This document shows positions 25,473-36,747 of a stretch of DNA of 64,000 nt, piece by piece. The position numbers and the translations under genes are program-made. Numbering within the stretch: position 1 is the stretch's first letter; each line of letters opens with the position of its first letter. Below the pieces are notes generated by a model. That model was not told the DNA's origin. It saw only the letters and a program-made list of their open reading frames with translations, and searched no databases. Source of the stretch: Lates calcarifer (Eukaryota > Chordata > Actinopteri > Centropomidae); contig NC_066833.1 of the NCBI RefSeq assembly GCF_001640805.2, positions 10,048,473 to 10,112,472 on the forward strand. The letters run 5' to 3'.

Positions 25473-25486
25473 CCAGCAGAGGGCAG
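25473..25486 (+). promoter_or_regulatory. CTCF core motif match
   Basis: The plus strand reads CCAGCAGAGGGCAG, a full match to the CTCF core CCASYAGRKGGCRS. Its orientation is opposite to the match at 20909-20922, so the pair points outward (divergent), 4.6 kb apart. Confidence 0.45.
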
Positions 25487-28400
25487 CAATGCTACAGGAT
25501 AACTGCTACTGCATGTAACACACACGGAGTAAGGGATGTTTTTATCTGCTTGTTTTGAATCAGGTTGTCAGTTTACAGCTGTAACTGAACACATGTGTAA
25601 TTCTGCTCTATCATTAATGTAAAGGAGGGTAAAAGCTCTAAGTTACACTGACAGTTGTGGACATTTAGGTCAAACTATCGTCAATGTGTGGAAGAAAAAT
25701 GAATAATAATAATAATAGTTAAATGGGCATAAGCCTGAGCAGAAGCTGCTGACTGTGAGAACACTTCAGATCAAGCACCTTTGCACACACTAAGATGAAA
25801 ACAGGATTTTAGAACGACTGCCAGTGCGCTAGAAAATGCCACACTGTTCTGGCAGTTTTCACTTTCGGAAACACGAAGCCAACAACCAGCCCACGAGCCT
25901 CAGTGACATGAACTTGTTGGGGGACATTTTTAATATTTTCTGTAAGTGTGTGCTATTTCACTGAAAAGATGTTTTATAACAAGGTAGGATTTTAATAAAA
26001 CGTGATATCTACTGGGGGTGTTCGAAGGCATTTGGCTGCTTTTCCAGCACGTTGCGGTTTCCCAGCTGTACTTTTCTGTATTCAGATCCACAGCCATTTT
26101 AGGGGAAGGATCCTGTGGTGCTGAATTGAGGTTTGGTCGGTGTAAGACAGCATATTCCAGTGCTGTTAGCAGTTAGGTGTGCAGAATTCACAACTCAAGA
26201 GATGTGCTGGTGGTTCTGTATTTTGAGTCTTACAGTGCAGGGCTGTGTTAAGTTGCGAGGTGTGGGAAGCCAGTGAGGGATTGTCCTTGATATTGCAGTA
26301 GCGACGCCTGTTTGCTGGTTGGAGCTCTGTGAAAGTGGGTGGAAGCTGCAGGGGACAGTGTGAACTTTCACGTTTGTTACGCCCTCCTGATGAAGCTCCA
26401 CTGTGGCAGGTGAGGAAGCAGCTGGTGCCTCCACATGTATCAGAGGAACCACCTGGCCTCTACACCCTCACCAACAGTGAAGAGTTAGCAGCAACAAAAA
26501 CCGCACTGCATGGGAAACTGGCCAGTCTGAATTCAGGAGGAAAATGCAGAAGAACAAATAAACAAAAACTTAAAAGTACAATATTTTTCTGCCACAGTGT
26601 TTGTACTGACTATTGATGGGCCAGTGGCCAGACCAAACTCAGAGACATATATGGTATAATTGAACTCCCACATATACGCAAATATTGTGAGTCTAATGTG
26701 AGGGAATAGACAGAAAGCAACACATATTCACACAACCATCCAAGAATTATCTCTAAACAAACCAGACTGCCAAAATAATCCTGTGACTTCTAGTAGCTTC
26801 CAAAAATCTTTATCTTATTTTACATCATTTACCGGCTGCTATATTTTACTGTTTGTCACTCTAAACAGGAGGCTGCTTCTGTTCTAAATAAGTGGGCCTG
26901 TAAATAGGAATGACTTAATTCTTCCTATGGGAGTTCCCCTCGGTTCCCAAGCCGACCATCAGCTCCCACTGCTGGGTGTGGTCCCCTCCTTTACCAACCA
27001 TCCAGCTCTCCGCCTGCGACAGACCCACTCCACTGCTTGTGGCTTTGTTTTTTTTGTTTTTTTGGCTGAAGCTTGACCAGCGGTGGTGTGTGTTTACGTA
27101 CAGTATGTGTTTGTGTGCAGGGGAGAACAATGGGCGGCTCTGTGTAAGCCCCTCTGGCAAGATATATACCTGAGGGGCGAAGCCAACAAGCTGTAAGAGA
27201 GGAAGGGTGGGAAGAAGGGCAGCAGACTTCAAGCTACACAGGCTATGTCCACACTATGACTTTATGAGGTGCTTTACTTTATTTAACAGGGTTTAAACAA
27301 TATTCCATAGCAATATAAACCAACAGGAATGTCCAGAGTACCCATCACAAAATCACATCGCATCCCCATCCAACTCCTGTGCTCCAGAGATTTGAGGCGA
27401 TCTGCTGAATACCAGTCAAACTGAGCTATTCTGAATCTGTTCCACAGCTGTCACGTTGTTCCTCACGTCAACTCCGGCTCAGCTGAGCTGCTGCGAGCAA
27501 CATTTTGACAACAATCTCAGGGAAACCCTGAAAGACTTTTTGCATGTTGTCATGGCAACACTGACAAAATCCAAGTTGGGTGCTCAGGTTCCAGTTGCAG
27601 GTAGGCTGCACGGCACTGGATGTAATTTTGGAACATTCAGATCAATTTACTGAGGAAAAACAGTTCAGTCTCACAGAGCTGAGTTAGGTTCAAAAGATAA
27701 CTGAGATACATTCAGTTAAAGTGCGAACACAAACATTCAAACTTGGCCTGGAAAACATCAACAAGGGAGCGTGAGGACATTTTAATAACTGAATAATAAA
27801 CTGTGATGAAAAACTGTGTGGCTGACAGTCTCCACACACAACTTAGCTGCTCATAATCTACAACAGAGTAGCTGAACTCCTTGCTACTAATAGTCCTCCC
27901 CGTCTTATTATATGTTACAACACAAACGTCAGCATTTTCTCCTATGACGAATGAGCCTCTTTTCTCAGCCAATTTATCTTTCTACCCTGCTGCGTGCCCT
28001 TGTTGACGGCACAACCTTCCATTTCCTGTGAGAAGAAGAGGGGGAAAACTTGAGGTCACGGGGAAAAGAAGTGGATTCAGTCACACGGGAGAAAATGACA
28101 AAAAAAAGCGATAGACTGAAGGGACATAAAAGACAAAAATGCTAAAATATCATAACTCACTGATCATCTCCATTTGAATTTCAGTACTAGTGTCAGATAC
28201 AAGCCAATGAACGCCTGCCCTGAAACTGTTGGACCGACTGTGTAACACACACACACACACTCATGCTCAGAAGGTTTTTTACTGCACTGCAATGCGGTGT
28301 GACATTGAGGATAATGACTGCACTCAACCACATACACAGACACACATGTGAGTGCAGAGAAACACATCTGAATACACAAAGAAATGCGAAGGTGAGCAGA

Positions 28401-31400
28401 CAAGGTAGACCACAATTTAAAAGGGAGTTTTAGTCCGTGCTCGGCTGAAAAGCTTTTTGAGGTCATTTGTTATTGAACAACGTTGTAGAGCCGTGGGGAT
28501 GCTGTGACAGGTGAGTGACTGCAGCAGACTGGCTGGTCGTTAGCATGACTATCTAGTTAGCAACAACACTATTTCACCACAGCAAATGACATAAAGCTGC
28601 TTCACCTGAAGGCGAAAGGTTGTTTGACCCACATGACCATTTCCCAAAACAGCTTGGATATGGTTTTCTGATCAGCGTCAATCACTTTTTCACACACCCA
28701 ATAAACAGGGAGCAACATTAGTGCTCATTAGGAGCTGTAGGTTAGAAGAAGATCGCAACTCTGCAGTCGACCCAGCATGCTTTGCACAGCCAACTTTGAA
28801 TCTCCAACCTAAAAGATTCTGTGTCAGAACACTCAAAGTCGTTGCCACTTAGAAAAGACAGTCATTATTCATACAGCCTGACAAGGTCGCTTGTCTGGAA
28901 AACAAGTCACTTTTTCGCATTTGAACAAGCTACGGCTGCTTCCCTGCTGAGGACAGTCTGCTTTAACAAGCCTCTCACATTTTCAGTGATCTGTCTCTGC
29001 CAGAACCTTTGGAGATGCCACCAGCTTGGCTCCAGTTTGCAGCAAACAGGTCTGTGATTTTCTGCTTTTCTTCTCCTGAATAAGCGTCAGCAGGTGACGT
29101 GATGTGATCATGTGATCGCTCCAGCGCTCGATCTGACAGTGAACCACATTGTGAAGCAACTTTGCTGCACCAGGAAGGTTTCAGGTCATGCCAAAAATAA
29201 GCCATAAAAACTCTCCCTTTCCTCACCAGAGCAGGTGAGACTACGCAAGCAGCTCCCATGCAGGTGTATATCTGAGTGTGTGTGTGTGTGTGCATCAAAG
29301 AGAGTGCATGTGTGTGTTCCTCTCCTCTCTTGGTGTTTCTATCTGGGTCAACCATCTGGGGAGCTGCCAAGGCCTCGGTAAAGTGGGCAGCTGGCCATCA
29401 CAGCTGGCTCGCAATCATAAACATATACACACACACACACACTCACAGAGGAAAGTGTAGAGCCACCAGGTAACATCTGCATTGCCACCGCCCAGAGCAA
29501 GCATCCAGCGCTGCCACCTGAGCTCTCAGTACGAAGTGAAAGAGAGCACGGACGAAATGCTTGAGAGTTAGTCTGACTGTAATCAAGGTGGAATGTGTAA
29601 ATGCGTGTTTATGTATGTTTGCATACGCAGACATGTTCCTCTGAAACCGGGTTCATTCTCATTGGATAGGAATGTGGAGTTCGAGCTAATTAACCACTTC
29701 CAAGATGGAGACTAAATCCAGCCTCTCCAACCTCCTTTTCTTTGTCGTACAATGGTGGCTCAGGCTTTCCCACACCGCTTCTACTCAGATAGGATTACAA
29801 CAGAGATACTGGAAAAGTAGGCCACGACATGTTGTGCTCACATTTGTGTGTGTGTGTCTCTTAACGTTGTGAGTGTATGAGATGACACAACATAAAATCA
29901 GGGTATCCAGTAAAGTAGGCTGAAGCTTACACCTGGTAAAATGAGAACGTTCTGTGGGAAGCCTTTATCAATATGCCCTGTTTCTGGAGGACAACTGAGG
30001 AAGCATGTGCTCCATTCAATTTCAGAAGGCAATAAACGAGCTTAAGATATGTTTTAGCTTCTTTCACAGTAGTATTATAATATGTTAGGGTGTCTTTGCA
30101 ATCAATCACAAGGACAAGTGCAGGATTTCTACGTGAGAGTGGAAGAACTGACTGGAAAAGCCTGGTGCTGGATAAAAGCGGACGTGAAGCACAAATGGAA
30201 AAATGTATTCAAACACTTACAAGATAATCTTTTATTACAATCACAGCCTTCATCAGGTAATCCCTGACAAATAGCCTCAGGGACATGTAGCTCCAAAGAA
30301 CTGGGAGCTGCAGTCCAGTGAAAAGATCTTTTTTTTTTCACAGGTGCTGTATCTAACCACCAGCTGGATTTCCTGGAATGGGACTAGGTTTCATGAGAGC
30401 CCTCATATTAATAAAGCCTCAACAGCTCTCTGTCTTACACTGGGGAATAAATGAAACGAGATCTGTGGCAATGTGGCAAAGCTACCAGACAGTTTCAGCT
30501 GTGTCTGTGCGGTCAGTCCACCATATCCCTCCCCGGATTACAACCACAGAGATGTCACAGCGGAAGGCCTGTTTAACCCCGACTCCCCCAGTAAGGCTGC
30601 TTATTTAGATGCGAAGCAGAATAGGAAAACAAACTTCGAAATTAGCAGGAGTCAAGCTACAGTGCACGGTTTCTGCATGAGAAGCAATTAACAATCAGAC
30701 TGAAAGAATGATCTTGGGGAAAGCAACAATGCTGCTGTAAATACAACAAAGTGACAGCCTCCTGCTGTGTTGTTGCTGGTGTCAATGTGCCAGGCCAGAA
30801 ACCACAGAGCAGGAAGTGAGGCATGGGCAGATGTGCTTGTGGCGCCCAAGCCTCAATCCCTCTGCCAGACCTCCCTCCCCCGCCTCTACTTCCCCACTCC
30901 CTCGCTTTCCACTCTTTGTTTTTTCCCCTCTTTCTCCGTGTCTTCTTCTGTCTGCCTAATGCACGCCAACACAAACATGGTTGTTTCCTTTTAGTGCTGT
31001 GTGTGTAAGTCTTAAATGATTGAATGTTCTGCTCCCTGCGGCTGACAGCAGAAGACCACGGCTGCATCGCTCACCTCTCAGGTGTGAGTGCGTGAAGTCT
31101 TCCACTGATAAATGCACGTTAGATGAAAGACAGGGCGATCTGTAAAGAAGATGAAGTATACAGCTGCCTTAAAACACACATGAGCTGTGGGCTGTGAGTC
31201 AGTATCAATAAGATAGGATGGTGGAACATCTTTCTGGGATTGCCATCTGGCCACGGCTGCCTCGGGCCTGCTCTACTATGGACCAGTGAACAAAGCTGGT
31301 CTGATTTGTTCACTGGCTGCCCTCTATCTGTCTACATGTCTGCTGAAATTTCTGTTTGCTGCCTGTGTGTTGTGCCTGTTGCCTTGGCAATTCCAAAAAC

Positions 31401-33317
31401 TGTGATGCTGACAGCCGCAATTTCCCAAAACACGAGGCTTCTTTGAGAGGTGAGAGGGCCTTAAAACATAAAGCTTCGCAGAATCAGAAACAAAATACAC
31501 TACGTACGACTAATGAATCACTGTCAGAGCTTTCAGCAGGGGGAAAAATACAGAGCTGCAGCCATCCCTTCATCTGACTATTCAAATGATTTAAACTGGA
31601 AATCAGCTCCTGGAATCAAACATAACGTAACACCACTTCAACATGTCAGACTTAGTCTCTCTTCATCTAGGAGGATAATATTTAAATGAATAAAAAAAAG
31701 TCCATTGCCAACAAAAAAAAGGCCCTTTCACTCTGATTTCCTCTTCTCCGTTTGTCTAGTTGCTGCACTCTGAGAAAGATTTAAAGCCATTATACTGCAG
31801 CACTGCATTTGACATCTCCTTTCACCAGGCAAAGGCCACGGTTACATAAGGGTTACTATTTTGGTTTGGCTACAGATTTCAGGCAGTACTGCATCTCTAA
31901 TAGGCTCTTTTTAAGAACAGTTTTATCCCTATCAATTTGTCCTGTGAAATTATTTTATTAAAAACATTTAGGTTTTTGTTTCGTTTATTGTCTGTGATAC
32001 CTTCTTACTTTATCTCTGTGCTTCTGACAGTTGAAAAAGGCTCAAGGAAACTGCCTCAGTGTTTTAATAACTCTGAGGCATCGTCATCTGCTTTGGTGTA
32101 CAGCTACACAGTGGGCTGAAGGACTAATGACTCAACGTGATACCAACATGCTGACTCAGGAGGGTTTCAATGTCATTTGCCCATTTGGCCATTCAGGGTA
32201 ACACAGACAGAAATAGAGAGAGTGAGGGGGCAGATGAGCAGCAGAGACAATGAGAAAGGCAGAGAGCTCATGATGGAGGAGAAATGGCACAGGGTGCAAA
32301 TGTAAATGTGAAATTAAGTGCTTTTTGGATGCAGAGAGAGATAAAGGTGAACCAGCTGAAAAACAGCTCGCCGTCATCTCTGCCATGTGAATCTTTCACT
32401 TCTGTTTGTTCACAGTGAAAGACCGGAGCCTGAGAGTCGAGGCTCATTATCACTTGACACTTAAAATGCAGACCTACAGCATCCACCGCTGTCGGATTCA
32501 ATGACCGAACAAAGAGGCCATTGATATAAAAGACACAAAAACACAGCATGTTGTAAAAGGATGCTGTCACCGGGGGATTTCATACCACCTTGAAGAAGTG
32601 ACAATAAAAACTGAGTGGAACCCAGAGGCTCCCAGTTGATTTCTTGAATATTTTACATTGTTGGTTGCAGTTTTCTTTCTTGACTTCGTTGGCACATTAC
32701 AGCAACTGTTGATCAGTGGAATTGCAGGAAACAGTCTGTCGTGTTGCCGCAATAAGCAAACAAATAAAATGGGCACCCGCTTGTAAAAACGCTGCTTAAA
32801 GTGGTTTATGATGATGAATCCAGACTGGTCCAAATATATCAGGTACAAAAACAAAGACAAGGAAACATGATGAGGCTCAATTAAACCTCTTTTGGGCAAA
32901 ATGTGTATGTTTCAAACATCAGCTGTAAAACAGTGCTGCGGTTTTTTCCACTGACTTCACAATGTACAGCAGGCATAGATTGTGATCATTCAATTAATCA
33001 CTGTCAACTACTGAGCTGAAACAGACAGATGGTGACTCATCTGTGTGATACAATGCCTGCATCTTTTCCCCGAAGGTCAATGTCTCATAAAAATGTAATA
33101 ATTTCTCGATGTGAGTGCGTAGGTTTTTATTGAGGCGTGGAGTACAGAATAAAACACTGCAAGTCGCCCTGGCAGTAAATCTCTCATTGTAGTCATGAAC
33201 TGCTGCTAAACTGTGAACAAAACCAGGAACTTTTTATGAAATGTTTCACATAAACTTTCATCTTTGTATTAATTTGAGACTTTATTGCAAATCCATTCTA
33301 TGTAGGAGGCTGCAGGA

Positions 33318-33320
<3 letters not shown>

Positions 33321-33353
<33 letters not shown>
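33321..33353. repeat. (TG)n microsatellite, longest pure run in the window
   Basis: About 16 uninterrupted TG units. A second TG run follows at 33535-33556. Confidence 0.95.
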
Positions 33354-33356
<3 letters not shown>

Positions 33357-33857
33357 GTTGTGGGAGAGATTTAAAATATTTCTATCTGCAAAAGAGGAAC
33401 CTGACAGAGAGAAGTTTGAGCTAAGTGATTGCTTTGACAAAGTATGAAAATGGAGCTGCCATAATGATCCACTTTTTACTGATGTGTTTCTTAAAATGAC
33501 TTCAAACCAGATCCATTATTTTCTTTAGTGCGTGAGTGTGTGTGTGTGTGTGTGTGCAGTGCAAACAGCCAATGAATGTTTTGAAATCTGCAAATTGCAC
33601 CTTAAAAGCTACATTAGAGCTGCAGTGGAGAGGCTCACCCTTCTTAACAGTGTCTCTGGAGATTCGCCCCATTTGCTCCAAATTCTTTTTGTCAGGCATG
33701 GACGCTTCATCGCAGACAGGAAACAACACTTTAGAAATTCAGAGAAAAATGCAGACCTGAAGTGAGCGGCTGGACTCACCTACGCTCAGTCTTTTGCTTC
33801 CCTCTCCTCTCTTTGGTGCAAAGCGATCTGACCTGACACCTCGTATCACGTCACAAT

Positions 33858-34264
33858 TAGGGCTGTCAATCGATTCAAATTTAATCATGATTAATCGCAT
33901 GGTTGTCCACAGTTAACTCGCAATAAATCGCAAATTAATCACTTTTTAAAATCTGCTTAAAGGGATATTTTTCAAGGTTTTAATACTCTTATCAACATGG
34001 GAGCGGACAAGCAAGTGGTAATTAAGTCTCTAACCATCTGGCAGGGCTTTGAAGCTGAACTGTTCAGTTCTTCAGCCCTTTTCTTTATCCAGCTCTGCTC
34101 CAGTTTGTTTCTGCTTGCCATCCATGTTACTGCTGATTTCCCAAACTACAGGGCGGGCCGAGAGTCATAATCACAGAGAGTGCGTGCGTTAATCACGAGT
34201 GAACAAAACTAGTGGCGTTGACTTTGCATTAAGTTGTTATTATAGCGTTAACTGTGACAGCCCT
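33858..34264. mobile_element. Non-autonomous hAT-type MITE (407 bp) with 8-bp target-site duplication
   Basis: The left end reads tagggctgtcaatcgatt and the right end ttaactgtgacagccct, giving a perfect inner terminal inverted repeat AGGGCTGTCA/TGACAGCCCT. The element is flanked by GTCACAAT (33850-33857) and GTTACAAT (34265-34272), an 8-bp duplication with one mismatch; 8 bp is the hAT signature. The subterminal part is rich in AATCGATT/TTAATCATGATTAATCGC-type motifs, which I recall from a common vertebrate (fish) hAT-derived MITE. No transposase remnant is inside, so it was mobilised in trans. Confidence 0.85.
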
Positions 34265-34370
34265 GTTACAATAAATCACTTTGGTGTTTATGAGCAACAA
34301 TAATCTTACATTGTATTTTTGTCCAGTATCTTGCCTCTCTTCATTTATCAGTATCATTTCATACGGATTC

Positions 34371-34378
34371 TGACGTCA
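34371..34378. promoter_or_regulatory. Palindromic CRE (TGACGTCA)
   Basis: A full-length cAMP-response element 99 bp beyond the MITE's right duplication. CREB is reported to control ADAR2 expression in mammalian neurons. One such octamer is expected by chance in a window this size and no promoter is recognised here, so its role is uncertain. Confidence 0.2.
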
Positions 34379-34528
34379 TTTTAACGCAGTCTGAATGTAA
34401 GCCAGGTTCACTGGACTGAGAACAATCAGTTACTGAAAGTTTCTCCATCATTTCCATTTAAGCACATCATCACTTCACTTATGACAGTCTAATCAATTCA
34501 AACAGGCCCTCTCCTGGCTTTTGGTGCA

Positions 34529-34550
34529 TGTGTGTGTGTGTGAGAGAGAG

Positions 34551-34582
<32 letters not shown>
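34529..34582. repeat. Compound (TG)n-(GA)n-(TG)n microsatellite
   Basis: TG units, then GAGAGAGAGAGA, then a pure 29-base GT run (34554-34582). It is the exact inverse partner of the CA run at 34738-34766. Confidence 0.95.
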
Positions 34583-34737
34583 GTTTTGGGGTATTTGTGG
34601 CACAGAGCAGCAGCAGATGTGAGAGGTAATTTGGAGCCCCGTGAGATGCTCTCTGATGTGTTACAAAGCATTATGGGTAGATTTGCTGTCATTGAACTTG
34701 AGTGGACTTCAATGACACAGCGTTCTGTTCTCTCCTG

Positions 34738-34766
34738 ACACACACACACACACACACACACACACA
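34738..34766. repeat. (CA)n microsatellite
   Basis: A pure 29-base AC run, reverse-complementary to the GT run at 34554-34582 with 155 bases between them. Confidence 0.95.
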
Positions 34767-36728
34767 TTTCTTTTTTAGCCAGCCTTGACCTTCTGGCTCA
34801 CATTTTTGCACGATGGTCAGATTCACCTTTACTGAGGCAAAAAACAAAGCTTTGTTCCAGATAAAGAGGCCACTCATAAAACACTCTGAGGCATTACCTT
34901 CATAGTACGTCACTTTCAAAAGCTGCTGAAGATCTGTGTAAACCAGTGTGCACTGTTACATTCATTTTGTTTGCTTTGGTCTGCTCTCATTCATCTACTT
35001 ATACTCTAAATCCCAAATCCTGAATGAAAACTGTACAGTGTGTCACAGGCAGGCGCTGGTGTGGTAAAACACTCGAGGCCATGTTTATGTAACTAGTTTC
35101 CAAACATGGGAATGGGTCACACTCATGCTGCAATGATGACACAATAGAAAAAGAGACGCACAGGGGGAAAAACAGAGTGAAGCTGAAATGCTTGAATGCT
35201 GACTGGCTGAACAAGGTATGATTTATAGGATAAATGTCCTCAGGCCAGAGGAGTGGGTATGATACTCTGTTGATATCACCACACACAAATGGTGCTTGTA
35301 ATTACAGTGGCGTGTGAGAGAGGGGAGAGTTGAAATGAAATGACATAATGGGACAAACTAATATCTAAAAAGGTGGGAAGCGGCGGAGGCAAACAGACTG
35401 TTAGCAGCAGCATTTTTGACATGAACAGACAATGAGGTCATGAGCTGCCAAGGCTGTTTTTTGTTGTTGTGGTTCTTGTTAGCGCTCACCCGGGGCCGTC
35501 GACGGCACCGAGCCGTAGCATAGCTTTAGCCTTATTGATAATGGCTCACCCCAGGATGTTTGTTGGTGCTCATTTGAAACCAACTACACCTGCTCTGACT
35601 GTTTACAACCCCTCTCTATCCATTTCTCTATCACCTAAAGGTGATGATGTTCACTCCATACAATACAGAGCAAGGCACAGACGAAAACACACCAGCTCTG
35701 ACCGCCGGGGCAGATACAAAATGGGGGTGGGAGGGAGAGAAGAAGAGAGAAGATGGGGTTAACCACAGTGTTAGGAGGAGGTGTCCTGTCCACTCGCCAC
35801 AAAAACCATCCTCAGTAAAGAGTTGGCAAAGTCAAAGACAGAGGATCAGCGTCACCTTCAGATCTGTATTATAATCATATTTACGTCAACATTCAACCAA
35901 GAGTGCATAATGTCATCTGACTGCTTAGCAGTGCACTAAAACATGCCAGCAAATGCCTGTCATTTTCTGCATGCAACATTCAAGAAGAAGCCATTTGTCG
36001 TTCTATCACATCAATTTTTCATATATTGACTGAGTCACAAATGGGCTGGCATTCAACTGCATCACAACATGTAGTACAGTACAGTGCGTATGTTTCGAAG
36101 TCAGCCAAAAAACTACAGTGGAAAGAGAAAGCAGGCATGCCCTGCCAATCTGTCATTACTAAATATAGACTGGAGGATGTCAGACATCTCTTGCAGAAAA
36201 GTAAAATGTTCTCCGTTACTTTACGTCTTCTCTCAAAACTTCATCTTCCGCGGAAATGTTCATCTAAGAGGTGATATTTTATTGGAATGTCTTGAGTCAG
36301 TCTCTGATATTAATGTCAGCATATAAAGCCGTGCTCATTTTGAGCTTTTGTTTACGGTAACCCATTAAGCTCCGGGTAAAAGAGAAGTCAAATCCCTCCC
36401 ACAGTCCTCTGATAAAAAACCCCTGAACATTTTTCTAATGTGCAGCTCAGCTTGTGCGGAGCGACACGAACAAATAAACTGCAGGAGGCAGTTTCAATTA
36501 AAGATAACCGCAGCCGGCAAAGTGAGCAGAGCTGCTGTGAGTATCAAAATAGTTGCTCTGCTGCGTTTACCTCTATGTGAGGCAGATGCAGAATGCCCTC
36601 AAAGCGTTGCTGAAAACTGCATCTGAAGGCGTTCCTCATCTTTAATGCTCCACTAGATGTCAAAAAGCTGTGAGAAATAATCTTGACCACAAACCTTCTG
36701 TTCAGCATGAAAACAAACCGAAATTCCA

Positions 36729-36747
36729 CATATATATATATATATAT
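36729..36747. repeat. (AT)n microsatellite
   Basis: About nine pure AT/TA units. Confidence 0.9.

Larger units (their letters stand above)
20259..33849. other. Upstream/intronic DNA without recognised genes
   Basis: No family-level protein similarity, RNA gene or well-bounded transposon is seen here. Contents are two CTCF-core matches (20909, 25473), a possible repeat tail near 22220-22260, T-rich DNA (23637-23673), a CT run (23817-23830), AAT repeats (25699-25718), and GT/CA runs (25370-25393, 29275-29292, 29428-29443, 33321-33353, 33535-33556). It probably belongs to the distal 5' part of adarb1, but noncoding exons cannot be placed without transcripts. Confidence 0.7.

Noticed and set aside
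29276..29473. Open frames starting MCVCVCI..., and similar ones at 33536, 34498, 34556 and 40800
   Set aside because: They are translations of GT/CA microsatellites (Cys-Val or Thr-His repeats) with short random flanks.
35485..35520. CpG-rich patch as the adarb1 promoter CpG island
   Set aside because: It is under 50 bp and surrounded by CpG-poor DNA, too short for an island; no transcription-start features are seen.
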